A model generated the notes under the pieces. It worked only from the letters and a program-made list of their open reading frames with translations, was not told the DNA's origin and did no database searches. Shown here in pieces: positions 40,322-49,910 of a stretch of DNA of 64,000 nucleotides. Numbering within the stretch: position 1 is the stretch's first letter; each line of letters begins with the position of its first letter. The translations under genes and the position numbers were made by a program. The stretch lies in contig NZ_CP109442.1 of NCBI RefSeq assembly GCF_036227205.1, positions 1,860,001 through 1,924,000 of the forward strand. Direction: 5' to 3'. The stretch is from Amycolatopsis sp. NBC_01480. Its GTDB lineage: Bacteria > Actinomycetota > Actinomycetes > Mycobacteriales > Pseudonocardiaceae.

Positions 40322-41656
40322 TCAGCCCTTGGAGACCCGGTCGAACTCTTCCTTCGGGTTGTTGATCTGGCCGAGGGAGATCACCTCGCGGCGGAAGAGG
40401 CCGCCCAGCATCCAGTCGAAGAGGATGCGGATCTTGCGGTTCCAGGTGGGCATCGCCTTGAGGTGGTAGGCGCGGTGGAACAGCCAGGCCGGGAAGCCCT
40501 TGATCTTGAGGTTCAGCGCGTCGGCGACGCCCTTGTGCAGGCCGAGGCTGGCGACGGCGCCGAGGTTCTTGTGGTAATAGTCCTTCGGCTGGCCGCCGCG
40601 GATCACGCGGATGATGTTCTTGGCCAGCACGCGCGCCTGGCGCACCGCGTGCTGCGCGTTCGGCGGGCAGGTGGCCGTCGGGTCCTGCTCGGTGCGGGAC
40701 AGGTCCGGCACGGCGGCGTTGTCGCCCGCGGTCCAGACGTCCGGGTGGCCGACGACCTGCAGGCCGGCGGTGGCTTCAAGACGGCCGCGCTTGTCCAGCG
40801 GCAGGTCCGACTCGGCGAGCACCGGGTTGGCCTTCACGCCGGCCGTCCAGATGATCGTCTCGGTGTCGAACTCGGTGCCGTCCGAGAGCACCACGTGGCC
40901 GTTCTCGAACGACTTCGCGGCGGTCGCCAGGTACACCTCGATGCCGCGCTTCTCCAGCTGCTGCACCGTGTACACGCCCAGGGTCTCGCGGACCTCGGGC
41001 AGGATCCGCCCGGCGGCCTCGACCAGCACCCAGCGGATGTCGGCGGGCTTGATGTTCGGGTAGTAGTTCTCCACCGCGAACCGGGTCATGTCCTCGAGCT
41101 CGGCCAGCGCCTCGATGCCGGCGAAGCCGCCGCCCACCACGGTGAACGTGAGCAGGCGCTTGCGCAGCTCGGGGTCGAGCGTGCTGGCCGCCTCGTCCAG
41201 CTTGGTCATGATGTGGTTGCGCAGGTAGATGGCCTCGCCGATGGTCTTGAAGGCGATGCCCTGCTCCACCAGGCCCGGGATCGGCAGGATGCGCGCGACG
41301 GCGCCGAGCGCGACCACGAGGATGTCGTAGTTCAGCGCCTCGATGTGGCCGTCGGCGGCCTCGACCGTGACGGACTTGCGCTCGTTCTCGATCTTGGTGA
41401 CCCGCGCCGTGAGCACGTGGCAGCGCTTGAGGACGCGGCGCAGCGGCACGACCACGTGCCGCGGCTCGATCGCGCCGGCCGCCGCCTCGGGCAGGAACGG
41501 GGCATAGGTCATGTGCGGCTGGGGGTCAACGACGGTCACGGAGGCCTCGTTGGCGCGCAGCATCTTCTGAAGCCCGTACGCGGTGTACAGGCCGACGTAT
41601 CCACCACCCAGGACGAGGATCCGAGTCGGTTCCGACTTCGCAGCAGCCATGCTCAT
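40322..41656 (-). CDS. ndh: Type II NADH dehydrogenase (NDH-2)
   Basis: 444 residues from the ATG at 41656 with GGAGGTGGG upstream. The FAD motif is LVLGGGYVGLYTA at the N-terminus, the NADH motif TVVGGGFAGIEAL, and the later flavin contact is VWTAGDNAAVPDL. A C-terminal amphipathic region (KAMPTWNRKIRILFDWMLGG) fits attachment to the membrane face. It transfers electrons from NADH to menaquinone without pumping protons. It is a single gene with its own terminator. Confidence 0.93.
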   Translation of the reverse strand: MSMAAAKSEPTRILVLGGGYVGLYTAYGLQKMLRANEASVTVVDPQPHMTYAPFLPEAAAGAIEPRHVVVPLRRVLKRCHVLTARVTKIENERKSVTVEAADGHIEALNYDILVVALGAVARILPIPGLVEQGIAFKTIGEAIYLRNHIMTKLDEAASTLDPELRKRLLTFTVVGGGFAGIEALAELEDMTRFAVENYYPNIKPADIRWVLVEAAGRILPEVRETLGVYTVQQLEKRGIEVYLATAAKSFENGHVVLSDGTEFDTETIIWTAGVKANPVLAESDLPLDKRGRLEATAGLQVVGHPDVWTAGDNAAVPDLSRTEQDPTATCPPNAQHAVRQARVLAKNIIRVIRGGQPKDYYHKNLGAVASLGLHKGVADALNLKIKGFPAWLFHRAYHLKAMPTWNRKIRILFDWMLGGLFRREVISLGQINNPKEEFDRVSKG

Positions 41657-41734
41657 ATAGTCCCACCTCCGCGCCCGTGTCGCTCGGGTACCCCGCCCCG
41701 CTGTGACCAGCGTCGCCACGCAGGCCACCACGAT

Positions 41735-42424
41735 TCAGATGAGCCCCGCGGCGGCGGCTGCGGCGGTGAAAACGTCACCCACCATGGCGTGACTCACACG
41801 CCGTGTCTGGACATTGCGCGGGGACACGTGGTAGCAGCCGAACAGGCGCAGCCCGCCGAGCCGGACGTCGGCGCCGTGCGCGAACGCCGGGCGCGGCGCG
41901 GGCACGGGCCAGCCGGCCGCGGCGAGCACCGGCAGCAGCGCCTGCCAGCCGAACGCGCCGAGGACGACCACGGCGCGCAACGTCGGGCGCAGCAACGCCA
42001 GCTCGTCCGCGAGCCAGTGCCGGCAGGTGTCCCGCTCGGCCGGCGTCGGCTTGTTCCCCGGCGGCGCGCAGCGCACCGGCGAGACGAGCCGCGTGCCGCG
42101 CAGCGTGAGCCCGTCGCCGCGGCCGGTGGACGTCGGCTGCGAGGCGAGGCCGACTTCGTACAGCACCCGGAACAGGAAATCCCCCGACGGGTCGCCGGTG
42201 AACATCCGGCCCGTCCGGTTCGCACCGTGCGCCGACGGCGCCAGCCCGACCACGGCGAGCGCGGCGTCCGCCGCCCCGAACCCGGGCACCGGCCGCGCCC
42301 AGTACTCCTGGTCCGCGAAGGCGGCACGCTTGGTGACGGCGACTTCCTCTCGCCACGCCACCAGCCTCGGGCACGCGCGACACCCGGTGACGACGGCGTC
42401 CAGCTCCGCGAGCGGGCCCGTCAT
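41735..42424 (-). CDS. Family 5 uracil-DNA glycosylase (UDGb)
   Basis: 229 residues from the ATG at 42424. The [4Fe-4S] ligands are visible: GCRACPRL near the start, C in SPVRCAPPGNKP and C in RDTCRHWLA. Motif A is VVGLAPSAHGANRTGR, and the C-terminal motif is CYHVSPRNVQT. This is the UdgB pattern, which removes uracil and other deaminated bases. Upstream in-frame residues have no start signal. It is divergent from the carboxypeptidase gene. Confidence 0.92.
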   Translation of the reverse strand: MTGPLAELDAVVTGCRACPRLVAWREEVAVTKRAAFADQEYWARPVPGFGAADAALAVVGLAPSAHGANRTGRMFTGDPSGDFLFRVLYEVGLASQPTSTGRGDGLTLRGTRLVSPVRCAPPGNKPTPAERDTCRHWLADELALLRPTLRAVVVLGAFGWQALLPVLAAAGWPVPAPRPAFAHGADVRLGGLRLFGCYHVSPRNVQTRRVSHAMVGDVFTAAAAAAGLI

Positions 42425-42551
42425 CGCGCCTCGGCAACCCATGCCGACCACTGCATCCGGCCACCTTCCCACAGCGCGGCGGCTAGTGTTGTGTTCCTGT
42501 TTCCTGGCAACTCGCAAGGAAACAGGATCACGTGACACTAGGTTGGAGACC

Positions 42552-44048
42552 ATGTCGGACACCACTCCCGAAGAGCCAGAAGACAAGACCGGGAAGCCGG
42601 CGGCCGCGGACCCCGCCCCGGACCCCGTCGACGACCTCGTCACCACCCAGCACACCCTCACGGTCAAGCGCCGCAAACTCGCCTATACCGCCCAGGCCGG
42701 GCGCGTGGTGCTGCGCCAGGAGGTCGTCAAGGACGGCAAGTCCGCCGGCCACAAGCCCAAGGCCGAGGTCTTCCTCACCGCGTACACGCTCGACGACGCC
42801 GACCCGGGCACGCGCCCGGTGACGTTCGCCTTCAACGGCGGCCCCGGCTCGTCCAGCATCTGGCTCCACTTGGGTCTGCTCGGCCCGCGCCGCGTGCTCT
42901 CCGGTGACGTCGACGACCTCGTGCCGCCGCCGTACGGGATCGAGGACAACGCCGAAAGCCTGCTGGCGCACAGCGACCTGGTGTTCATCGACCCGGTCTC
43001 CACCGGTTACTCGCGCGCGGTCGACGGCGGGGAGCCGAAGGACTACCTGGGCTTCCAGGGCGACCTCGACTCGGTCGCCGAGATCATCCGGCTGTGGGTC
43101 TCGCGCAACGAGCGCTGGCTCTCGCCGAAGTTCGTGGCCGGCGAGTCCTACGGCACGCTGCGCGCGGCCGGGCTGGCCGGGCTCCTGCAGGAGCGCTTCG
43201 GCCTGTACCTCAACGGGCTGCTGCTCATCTCGTCCGTGCTGGACATGGGCACGCTGCGCTTCCACGAGGGCAACGACCTGCCGTACTCGCTGTTCGTGCC
43301 GACGTACGCGGCCATCGCGCACTACCACGGCCTGCACGGCGACCGCCCGCTCGACGACGTGCTGGCCGACGCCGAGGACTTCGCGGCCAAGGAGCTGCCG
43401 TGGGCGCTCGCGCGCGGGGCCCGGCTGTCCACTCAGGACCGGGCCGAGACCGTGGCCACGCTGGCTTCGCTGACCGGGCTGAGCGAGTCCTATGTGGACC
43501 GGGTCAACCTGCGGATCGAGCACGTGCGCTTCTTCACTGAGCTGCTGCGCGACCGGGGCCTGACCGTCGGCCGGATGGACGGCCGCTTCACCACCTGGGA
43601 GGCCGACGGCGGGCGCGAGCACATGAGCGACGACCCGTCGATCTCGCGCGTCATCGGCGCCTACTCGGCGGCGTTCAACCACTACATCCGCGCCGAGCTG
43701 GGCTACCAGAACGACCTGCCGTACGAGATCCTTTCGCACGAGACGAACCAGGCCTGGTCGTACAAGGAGTTCGAGGGCCGTTCGGTGTCCGTTGTGGACG
43801 CGGTGAGCGCGGCGATGCGGGCCAACCCGCACCTGAAGGTCCACGTCGCGTTCGGCCACTACGACGGCGCGACGGCCTACTTCGCCTCCGAGCACGTCCT
43901 GGCCCAGCTGAAGATCCCGGACGAGCTGCGCGAGAACATCGACACGGCCTACTACCCGGCGGGCCACATGATGTACGTCCACGAACCGACGCGGCTGCAG
44001 CAGGCGAAGGACCTCGCGGACTTCGTGAAGAAGGCGTCGAACCGCTAG
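42552..44048 (+). CDS. S10-family serine carboxypeptidase-like protein
   Basis: 498 residues from the ATG at 42552 after TTGGAG. The S10 hallmarks are FAFNGGPGSSS (oxyanion), FIDPVSTGYSRA, the nucleophile GESYGT, the Asp in the KVHVAFGHYDGAT region and the His in YYPAGHMMYV. There is no signal peptide, unlike most eukaryotic S10 enzymes, so it is probably cytosolic. It likely trims C-terminal residues from peptides. It is not in an operon. Confidence 0.9.
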   Translation: MSDTTPEEPEDKTGKPAAADPAPDPVDDLVTTQHTLTVKRRKLAYTAQAGRVVLRQEVVKDGKSAGHKPKAEVFLTAYTLDDADPGTRPVTFAFNGGPGSSSIWLHLGLLGPRRVLSGDVDDLVPPPYGIEDNAESLLAHSDLVFIDPVSTGYSRAVDGGEPKDYLGFQGDLDSVAEIIRLWVSRNERWLSPKFVAGESYGTLRAAGLAGLLQERFGLYLNGLLLISSVLDMGTLRFHEGNDLPYSLFVPTYAAIAHYHGLHGDRPLDDVLADAEDFAAKELPWALARGARLSTQDRAETVATLASLTGLSESYVDRVNLRIEHVRFFTELLRDRGLTVGRMDGRFTTWEADGGREHMSDDPSISRVIGAYSAAFNHYIRAELGYQNDLPYEILSHETNQAWSYKEFEGRSVSVVDAVSAAMRANPHLKVHVAFGHYDGATAYFASEHVLAQLKIPDELRENIDTAYYPAGHMMYVHEPTRLQQAKDLADFVKKASNR

Positions 44049-44054
44049 CCGGAC

Positions 44055-44091
44055 GCGGGGCCTTCCGCCGTGCACCGGCGGAAGGCCCCGC
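44055..44091. terminator. Bidirectional terminator
   Basis: Perfect 16-base arms, GCGGGGCCTTCCGCCG and its inverse, with a five-base loop, between the convergent carboxypeptidase and subtilase genes. T-runs are absent. Confidence 0.8.
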
Positions 44092-44099
44092 ACCCACGC

Positions 44100-45852
44100 C
44101 TACTTACGCAGGTAAGCGGCCCCGTGTGTCACCGCGGAGTACGCGTCGACGCCGCCGTGGCCGTAGAAGCCGTTGAACGAGGCGTCGCCCGTGCAGGTGG
44201 CGGTGAACGAGGAGTCGCGGCCCTCGTCGAGGTAGTCGACCGTGCGGGGGACCGGGCAGGCGATCGGGGACGCCGTGCCCTCGATGACCCGCTGCACCGC
44301 GTCCGGGTCCATGCCGAAGTCGCCGCCGGTGCGTTTTCCGTACTGCGAAACGATCAGCGCGGCAACGCCCGTGGCGTGCGGCGCGGCCATCGACGTGCCC
44401 TGCAGCCACTGGTAGTAGCCGACGCGACCGTCCGCCGCCGTCGCCTTCTGCACGCCGAGGGTCACACCGGCGGGGGTCACGTTGCCCGCCGCGTCGATGT
44501 TGCCCTCGGCCACGCCGACGTTCTTCGGGTACGCCGAGAGGATCTCGTTCTCCACCGTCCGGAACCACGGTGTGCCGAAGCCGTCGCGGAAGTAGCCGCC
44601 GGGCGCGGAAACGGAGATCTGCTCGGTGCCGTAGTTGGAGTAGTCCGCCTTCGCCTGCGACGGGCCGAAGGAGCCGACGCCGATCGTGTGCGGGCCCTCG
44701 ACCGGCAGCGAGAGGCACGAGGCGTTGTCGACCGGACGCGGGTGCGTCTCGTTGCTCGGGTAGTCCGGGCTGGTGACGTCGTCGTGCGGCGTGGCCAGGT
44801 CGTCGTGCTGGTTGCCGAGCGCGACGACCATCGAAACGCCCTTGCGGTGCGCGTAGTCCAGCGCGCGCTTGGTGGCCTCGATGATGGTCCGCTGCTCGGC
44901 CTGCTCCGCCGGGGAGTCGGCCGCGTTCGCGGAACAGGCGTACAGCCACGGGTCCACGTAGAAGCTCATGTTGACGACGTCGATGCCCGCGTCGCCGGCG
45001 TAGGTCAGCGCGTCGACGGTCGGCTGGAGGAAGAAGAAGCCGGAGTCCTGGCCCGCGCGGATGTTCACCAGCGAGACGTTCGGGGCGACGCCGGAGACGC
45101 CGAACCCGTTGGCCGCCGCGCCGATCGTGGCGGCGACGTGGGTGCCGTGGCCGTTGTCGTCGTGGTCGACCGGGTCGACGCAGCCGCGGTACTCACACGG
45201 CCCGTCCACCACGGTCCCGTTGACGTCGGCGACGATGTCCTTGGTGAAGTTGCGCGAATCGACCTTGTCGAAGTTCGGCGCGATGTCCGGGTGGCTGCCG
45301 TCGACGCCGGTGTCGATCACCCCCACCTTCACCCGCTTGTCGCCGGGCTGCACCGTGCGCGCGAGGTCGGACCGGACGGATTTGAGGCCCCAGAGCTGGT
45401 CGTCCAGCGGATCGGTCCCGACGGGCTGCTTCTTCGCGGCAGCACCGGCCGACGCGCGGCCCTCCTTCTCCACGGCGTCCGGCTTCACCTTCTTGCCGCC
45501 GCGGGGCGCGGAGCCGATCGACTTCGCCTTCGCCGCGCCGAACACCGCGCGGTTCGCCGAAATCCGCTCAGTGAAGCCGGATGCCGGCGCGGTGGCCGTG
45601 ACCAGCCCGACCGCGGTGTTGGTCCCGACGACGGTGCCGCCCGCCTCGCGGACCGCCTGCTGCACGGCGCCCACGGCCCGGGCGTCGCGCGCCAGCACGG
45701 TGAATTCCGTGGTGGGTCCGGACAGGGCGGCCGGCTGGGCCGACGCCGCCGGGACGGCGACGCCGGGACGGCGACGCCGGGACGGCGACGCCGGACACCG
45801 CGCCGATCAGGGGCACCGCGAGCACCGCGGCGAGCAGTCTGGGTCTTTTCAC
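44100..45852 (-). CDS. Secreted S8 subtilisin-like protease, frame broken in the signal peptide
   Basis: The GTG at 45852 has a strong AGGAGG and encodes a signal peptide (KRPRLLAAVLAVPLIGAVSG). The protease body (PTTEFTVLARDA onward, 44100 to about 45745) is in another frame. It has the full triad: VIDTGVDGSHPD (Asp), HGTHVAATIG (His) and GTSMAAPHATG (Ser), plus an I9-like propeptide. Between the two parts lie three tandem copies of a 14-base unit. One copy alone would read straight through (VAVPAASAQPAAL). The two extra copies add 28 bases and shift the frame. It is either a recent pseudogene or phase variable. Confidence 0.85.
45748..45789. repeat. 14-bp tandem repeat, three copies
   Basis: GCCGGGACGGCGAC repeats perfectly at 45748-45761, 45762-45775 and 45776-45789, followed by a partial GCCGG. 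It sits at the signal-peptide cleavage region of the subtilase gene. One or four copies keep the frame open, and two or three break it. Confidence 0.9.
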
Positions 45853-45936
45853 TGGTCCTCCTCAGGAAAAACCGATACCGCAACGTACATAGCGGACACA
45901 CGTCGCAGCAACGGCCATGCGGAGGAAAACGGAAAA

Positions 45937-46935
45937 TCACGGCACGACGGACTTGGCCTCCGCGAAGTGGCAGGCCGAAAGGTGCCCGTCGGTGCGCGCC
46001 ACCAGCTCCGGCACCTCGGTCGCGCACACGTCCTGCGCCTTCCAGCAGCGCGTGCGGAACCGGCAGCCCGACGGCGGGTCCAGCGGGCTGGGCACGTCGC
46101 CCTCCAGCCGGATGACCTGCCGCTGCCCGCGTACCTCGGGGTCCGGCACCGGGACCGCCGAAAGCAGCGCCTGCGTGTACGGGTGCGAGGGCCGCTCGTA
46201 GATCTCGTCCTCGGTGCCGACCTCGACGATCTTTCCCAGGTACATCACGGCAACCCGGGTGGAGAGGTGACGAACCACGGACAGGTCGTGGGCGATGAAA
46301 ACGTACGACAGCCCGAACTCGCCCTGCAGGTCGCCGAGCAGGTTCATCACCTGCGCCTGGATCGAGACGTCCAAAGCGGACACCGGCTCGTCGCAGATGA
46401 TCACCTTGGGCCGCAGCGCGAGCGCCCGCGCGATGCCGATGCGCTGGCGCTGCCCGCCGGAGAACTGGTGCGGGTAGCGGTTCAGGTGCTCGGGGTTGAG
46501 CCCGACCACCTCCAGCAGCTCCCGCACCTTCTGCGCGCGCGAGCCCTTCGGCGCCACCTCGGTGTGGATCTCGAACGGCTCGCCGACGATGTCGCCGACG
46601 GTCATCCGCGGGTTCAGCGAGGTGTACGGGTCCTGCAGGACGATCTGGATCTCCCGCCGCAGCCGACGCAGCTCCGCCCCGCGGACCGCGAACAAGTCCT
46701 TGCCCTCGAAGGTCGCCGACCCCGAGGTCGGCTCCTCCAGCCGCATCAGCACCTGCGCGAGCGTGGACTTGCCGCACCCGGACTCCCCGACCACGCCGAG
46801 TGTCTCGCCCGGCATCAGGTCGAACGAGACGCCGTCGACCGCCTTCACCTGCCCGACCGTGCGCTTGAACAGCACCCCCTGGCGCACCGGGAAGTGCTTC
46901 ACCAGCTCGTGGACGCTGAGAATCGGCTCAACCAC
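45937..46935 (-). CDS. Oligopeptide ABC transporter ATP-binding protein (OppF/DppF)
   Basis: 332 residues from the GTG at 46935, overlapping the preceding stop by 8 bases. It has Walker [10 protein letters not shown], signature [15 protein letters not shown], Walker [13 protein letters not shown] and the C-terminal oligopeptide domain with [14 protein letters not shown]. It is the last gene of a five-gene operon (binding protein, two permeases, two ATPases), all on the minus strand. It energises peptide uptake together with the next ATPase. Confidence 0.95.
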   Translation of the reverse strand: MVEPILSVHELVKHFPVRQGVLFKRTVGQVKAVDGVSFDLMPGETLGVVGESGCGKSTLAQVLMRLEEPTSGSATFEGKDLFAVRGAELRRLRREIQIVLQDPYTSLNPRMTVGDIVGEPFEIHTEVAPKGSRAQKVRELLEVVGLNPEHLNRYPHQFSGGQRQRIGIARALALRPKVIICDEPVSALDVSIQAQVMNLLGDLQGEFGLSYVFIAHDLSVVRHLSTRVAVMYLGKIVEVGTEDEIYERPSHPYTQALLSAVPVPDPEVRGQRQVIRLEGDVPSPLDPPSGCRFRTRCWKAQDVCATEVPELVARTDGHLSACHFAEAKSVVP

Positions 46936-47929
46936 GGCTTTCCACCACCTCTTCGGCGAAGTGACACGCACTGACCCGGCCGAAGCCCAAGGCGTGCAAC
47001 GAAGGGCGCTCGTCCGAGCAGCGCTGTTCGGCCCGCTTGCAGCGCGGGTGGAACGGGCAGCCCGGCGGGATGTCGAGCAGGCTCGGCGGCAGGCCCTTGA
47101 TCGTCTCGAGCGTCTGGCCCTTCAAGTCCAGCCGGGGCAGCGAATCCATCAGCGCCGCGGTGTACGGGTGCCCCGGCGCGCGGAACAGCTCGCGCACCTC
47201 GGCCTGCTCCACGATCCGGCCGGCGTACATCACCGCGATCCGGTCGGCCGTCTCCGCGACCACGCCGAGGTCGTGCGTGATCAGGATCAGCCCCATCCGC
47301 CGCTCCCGCTGGATCTCCGCGAGCAGGTCCATGATCTGGGCCTGCACGGTGACGTCCAGCGCGGTGGTCGGCTCGTCGGCGATCAGCAGGTCCGGGTCGA
47401 GCGCCAGCGACATCGCGATCATCGCGCGCTGGCGCATCCCGCCGGAGAACTGGTGCGGGTAGTCCTTGATCCGCCGCTCGGCCGCCGGGATGCGGACTAT
47501 GTCGAGCAGCTCGATCGCGCGCTTGCGGGCGTCCTTCTTGGACATCCCCTGCCGGACGCGCAGCTGCTCTTCGATCTGGAACCCGATGGTGAACACCGGG
47601 TTCAGCGCCGAGAGCGCGTCCTGGAAGATCATCGCGATCTCCGCGCCGCGCAGCTCGCGCCGCCGTTCTTCGGTGGCGGTGAGCAGGTCCTCGCCGCGGT
47701 AGCGGATCGAGCCGCCGGTGATCACGCCGGGCGGCACGTCGAGGATGCCCATCACCGTCTGCGCGGTGACGCTCTTGCCGGAGCCGGACTCGCCGAGCAC
47801 GGCCAGCGTCTCGCCGGCGTGCACGGAGTAGCTGACGCCGTTGAGCACATTGGCGACGCCGTCGGAGGTGCGGAACTCGACGTGCAGGTCTTCGACCTCG
47901 AGCAGCAGCTCGTTCTCTGTTTCGGACAT
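46928..47929 (-). CDS. Oligopeptide ABC transporter ATP-binding protein (OppD/DppD)
   Basis: 333 residues. Walker A is GESGSGKSV, the signature [19 protein letters not shown], Walker [14 protein letters not shown], and the C-terminal [15 protein letters not shown] supplies the Cys-rich oligopeptide-transporter domain. It pairs with the OppF-type ATPase whose start it overlaps. The start lies 6 bases after the permease stop, indicating one transcript. Confidence 0.95.
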   Translation of the reverse strand: MSETENELLLEVEDLHVEFRTSDGVANVLNGVSYSVHAGETLAVLGESGSGKSVTAQTVMGILDVPPGVITGGSIRYRGEDLLTATEERRRELRGAEIAMIFQDALSALNPVFTIGFQIEEQLRVRQGMSKKDARKRAIELLDIVRIPAAERRIKDYPHQFSGGMRQRAMIAMSLALDPDLLIADEPTTALDVTVQAQIMDLLAEIQRERRMGLILITHDLGVVAETADRIAVMYAGRIVEQAEVRELFRAPGHPYTAALMDSLPRLDLKGQTLETIKGLPPSLLDIPPGCPFHPRCKRAEQRCSDERPSLHALGFGRVSACHFAEEVVESRG

Positions 47930-47935
47930 CGACTG

Positions 47936-48889
47936 CTACCTCGACTTCGGGTCGAGCGCGTCGCGGATACCGTCACCGAGCATCACGAACGCGAGCACGG
48001 TGATGGTGACGAACGCACCGGGGAACAGGAGCATGTGCGGGTCGGCCCGGAAGTAGTCGCGTGAATCGCTGATCATCACGCCCCACGAGACCACCGGCGG
48101 CCGCACGCCGATGCCGAGGTACGCCAGCGTCGCCTCGGCGCCGATCGCCGCGCCGAGCGCGATCGTGCCGTAGACGAGCACCGGCGCGAGCGTGTTCGGC
48201 AGCAGGTGCCGGAACACGATCCGCGGCGTGCTGGCGCCGAGCGCCCGCGCGGCCTTCACGTAGTCGAGCTGCTTCGCGACCAGCGTCGCCGAGCGCATGA
48301 TGCGCATCGCCACCGGCCAGGTCAGCACGGCGATCGAGCACACCACCTGCACGATGATCGTCACGGCGCCGGGGTTCGAGCCGGGCGCGTTGAACGTCGT
48401 GAGGATGACGATCGCGCCCAGCACGAACGGCAGCCCGGCGAAGATGTCGCCCAGCCGCGAGAGCAGGCTGTCGATCAGCCGGCCGTAGTAGCCCGCGATG
48501 ATGCCGACCAGCGATCCGAAAAGGACAGTCAGGATCGTCGCGAAGACACCGACCAGCAGCGACGCGCGGGTGCCGTAGATGGTGCGGGCGTACACGTCGT
48601 AGCCCTGGTTGTCGTAGCCGAACCAGGCGTCGCCCGACGGGCCCTGGTTGGCCTTGGTCAGATCGCTGAACCCGGCCTCCCGGTGGGAGAACAGGCCCGG
48701 CGCGATCGCGATCAGCACCACCAGCACGATGATCACCGCGGAGATCACGAAGGCGGGCTTGCGGCGCAGCTGGCGCCAGGCGTCGGACCACAGGCTGCGG
48801 GGCTTCTTCGCCGCGACGGCCGAGTCATCGATGCGCGACAGCTCCGCCGCGTCGACCCCGCCGCCGCCGACGAGGTTGGGGTCAGTCAT
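47936..48889 (-). CDS. Oligopeptide ABC transporter permease (OppC/DppC)
   Basis: 317 residues. A cytosolic N-terminus is followed by helix 1 (PAFVISAVIIVLVVLIAI), a periplasmic-type loop and five further helices. The EAA-like coupling segment is YVKAARALGASTPRIVFRH. It overlaps the stop of the upstream permease gene by 8 bases. It forms the channel with the OppB-type permease. Confidence 0.95.
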   Translation of the reverse strand: MTDPNLVGGGGVDAAELSRIDDSAVAAKKPRSLWSDAWRQLRRKPAFVISAVIIVLVVLIAIAPGLFSHREAGFSDLTKANQGPSGDAWFGYDNQGYDVYARTIYGTRASLLVGVFATILTVLFGSLVGIIAGYYGRLIDSLLSRLGDIFAGLPFVLGAIVILTTFNAPGSNPGAVTIIVQVVCSIAVLTWPVAMRIMRSATLVAKQLDYVKAARALGASTPRIVFRHLLPNTLAPVLVYGTIALGAAIGAEATLAYLGIGVRPPVVSWGVMISDSRDYFRADPHMLLFPGAFVTITVLAFVMLGDGIRDALDPKSR

Positions 48890-49808
48890 AACGGATCCTC
48901 GGGTCGAGAACGGCGTAGAGCAGGTCCACGATCAGGCTCATCAGCAGGTACACCAGCACCAGCAGGACCACCACGCCGGTGACGGTGGCGCTCTCCCGGT
49001 TCTGGATGCCGCGGAAGATGAGCCCGCCGAGGCCGTTGATGTTGAACACGCCCTCGGTGACGATCGCGCCGCCCATCAGCGCGCCCAGGTCGGTGCCCAG
49101 GAAGGTGAGCACCGGGATCACCGAGTTGCGCAGCAGGTGCACGCCGACCACGCGGCTGCGCGGCTGGCCCTTCGCGATCGCGGTGCGGATGTAGTCGGCG
49201 TGCCGGTTCTCGGCGATCGACGTTCTGGTGAGTCTCGCGATGTAGGCCATCGAGAGGCTGCCGAGCGCGATGCCGGGCACGATCAGCTCGCCGAACCCGG
49301 GATTGTCCGAAACGCTCGTGTCGATGATGCCGAACTCGGTGCCCAGCACGATCTGCAGCACGATCGCGGTGACGAACACCGGGAGCGAGATCAGGAAGGT
49401 GGTGGAGACCAGCACCAGGTTGTCGAGGAAGCCCTTGCCGCGCAGGCCGGTGAGCACGCCGGCGGTCAGGCCGATCACGGCCTCGATGAGCACCGCGACG
49501 AGCGCGAGCCGCAGCGTGATGGGGTACGCGTTGCCGATCAGCTCGCCGACCGAGTTGCCGTTGAAGGTCTCGCCCCAGTCGCCGGTGAACAGGCTGCCCA
49601 GGTACTTGAAGTACTGGACGATCAGGTTGTCGTTGAGGTGGAACTTCTGGGTCATCAGGTCGATGTACGCCTGGGGGCAGGCGGTCTGGCCGCATTTGCC
49701 GGAGAACGGGTCCCCGGGGACGGCCCACACCAGCGCGTAGATCAGGAAGGTGGTTCCGAAGAACACCGGGATCAGCTGGAGCAGGCGTCGCAGGACGTAG
49801 CGAATCAT
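48882..49808 (-). CDS. Oligopeptide ABC transporter permease (OppB/DppB)
   Basis: 308 residues. The N-terminal helix has the usual start (YVLRRLLQLIPVFFGTTFLI). The EAA-like segment is YIRTAIAKGQPRSRVVGVH, and six helices are visible. It lies between the binding-protein gene and OppC. A 48-base palindrome separates it from the binding-protein gene and probably lowers its expression relative to that gene. Confidence 0.95.
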   Translation of the reverse strand: MIRYVLRRLLQLIPVFFGTTFLIYALVWAVPGDPFSGKCGQTACPQAYIDLMTQKFHLNDNLIVQYFKYLGSLFTGDWGETFNGNSVGELIGNAYPITLRLALVAVLIEAVIGLTAGVLTGLRGKGFLDNLVLVSTTFLISLPVFVTAIVLQIVLGTEFGIIDTSVSDNPGFGELIVPGIALGSLSMAYIARLTRTSIAENRHADYIRTAIAKGQPRSRVVGVHLLRNSVIPVLTFLGTDLGALMGGAIVTEGVFNINGLGGLIFRGIQNRESATVTGVVVLLVLVYLLMSLIVDLLYAVLDPRIRYD

Positions 49809-49835
49809 GCGTCAGTTCCTAGGAGTGCGCGCCGG

Positions 49836-49883
49836 GCTCGTGAGTGGTTATGACGGTTCTAACCGTCATAACCACTCACGAGC
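49836..49883. repeat. 48-base palindrome, same family as the split attB repeat
   Basis: Perfect 23-base arms around a two-base centre, starting GCTCGTGAGTGGTTATGACG. It lies 27 bases after the binding-protein stop, inside the transporter operon. Arms match the repeat split by the mobile element (CTCGTGAGTG-TTA and an ACGGTT core at 49853-49858). It probably acts as an mRNA stabiliser or partial terminator that favours binding-protein expression. Confidence 0.85.
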
Positions 49884-49910
49884 CGTGGTGGTGGGACGGT
49901 GATCAGCGCG

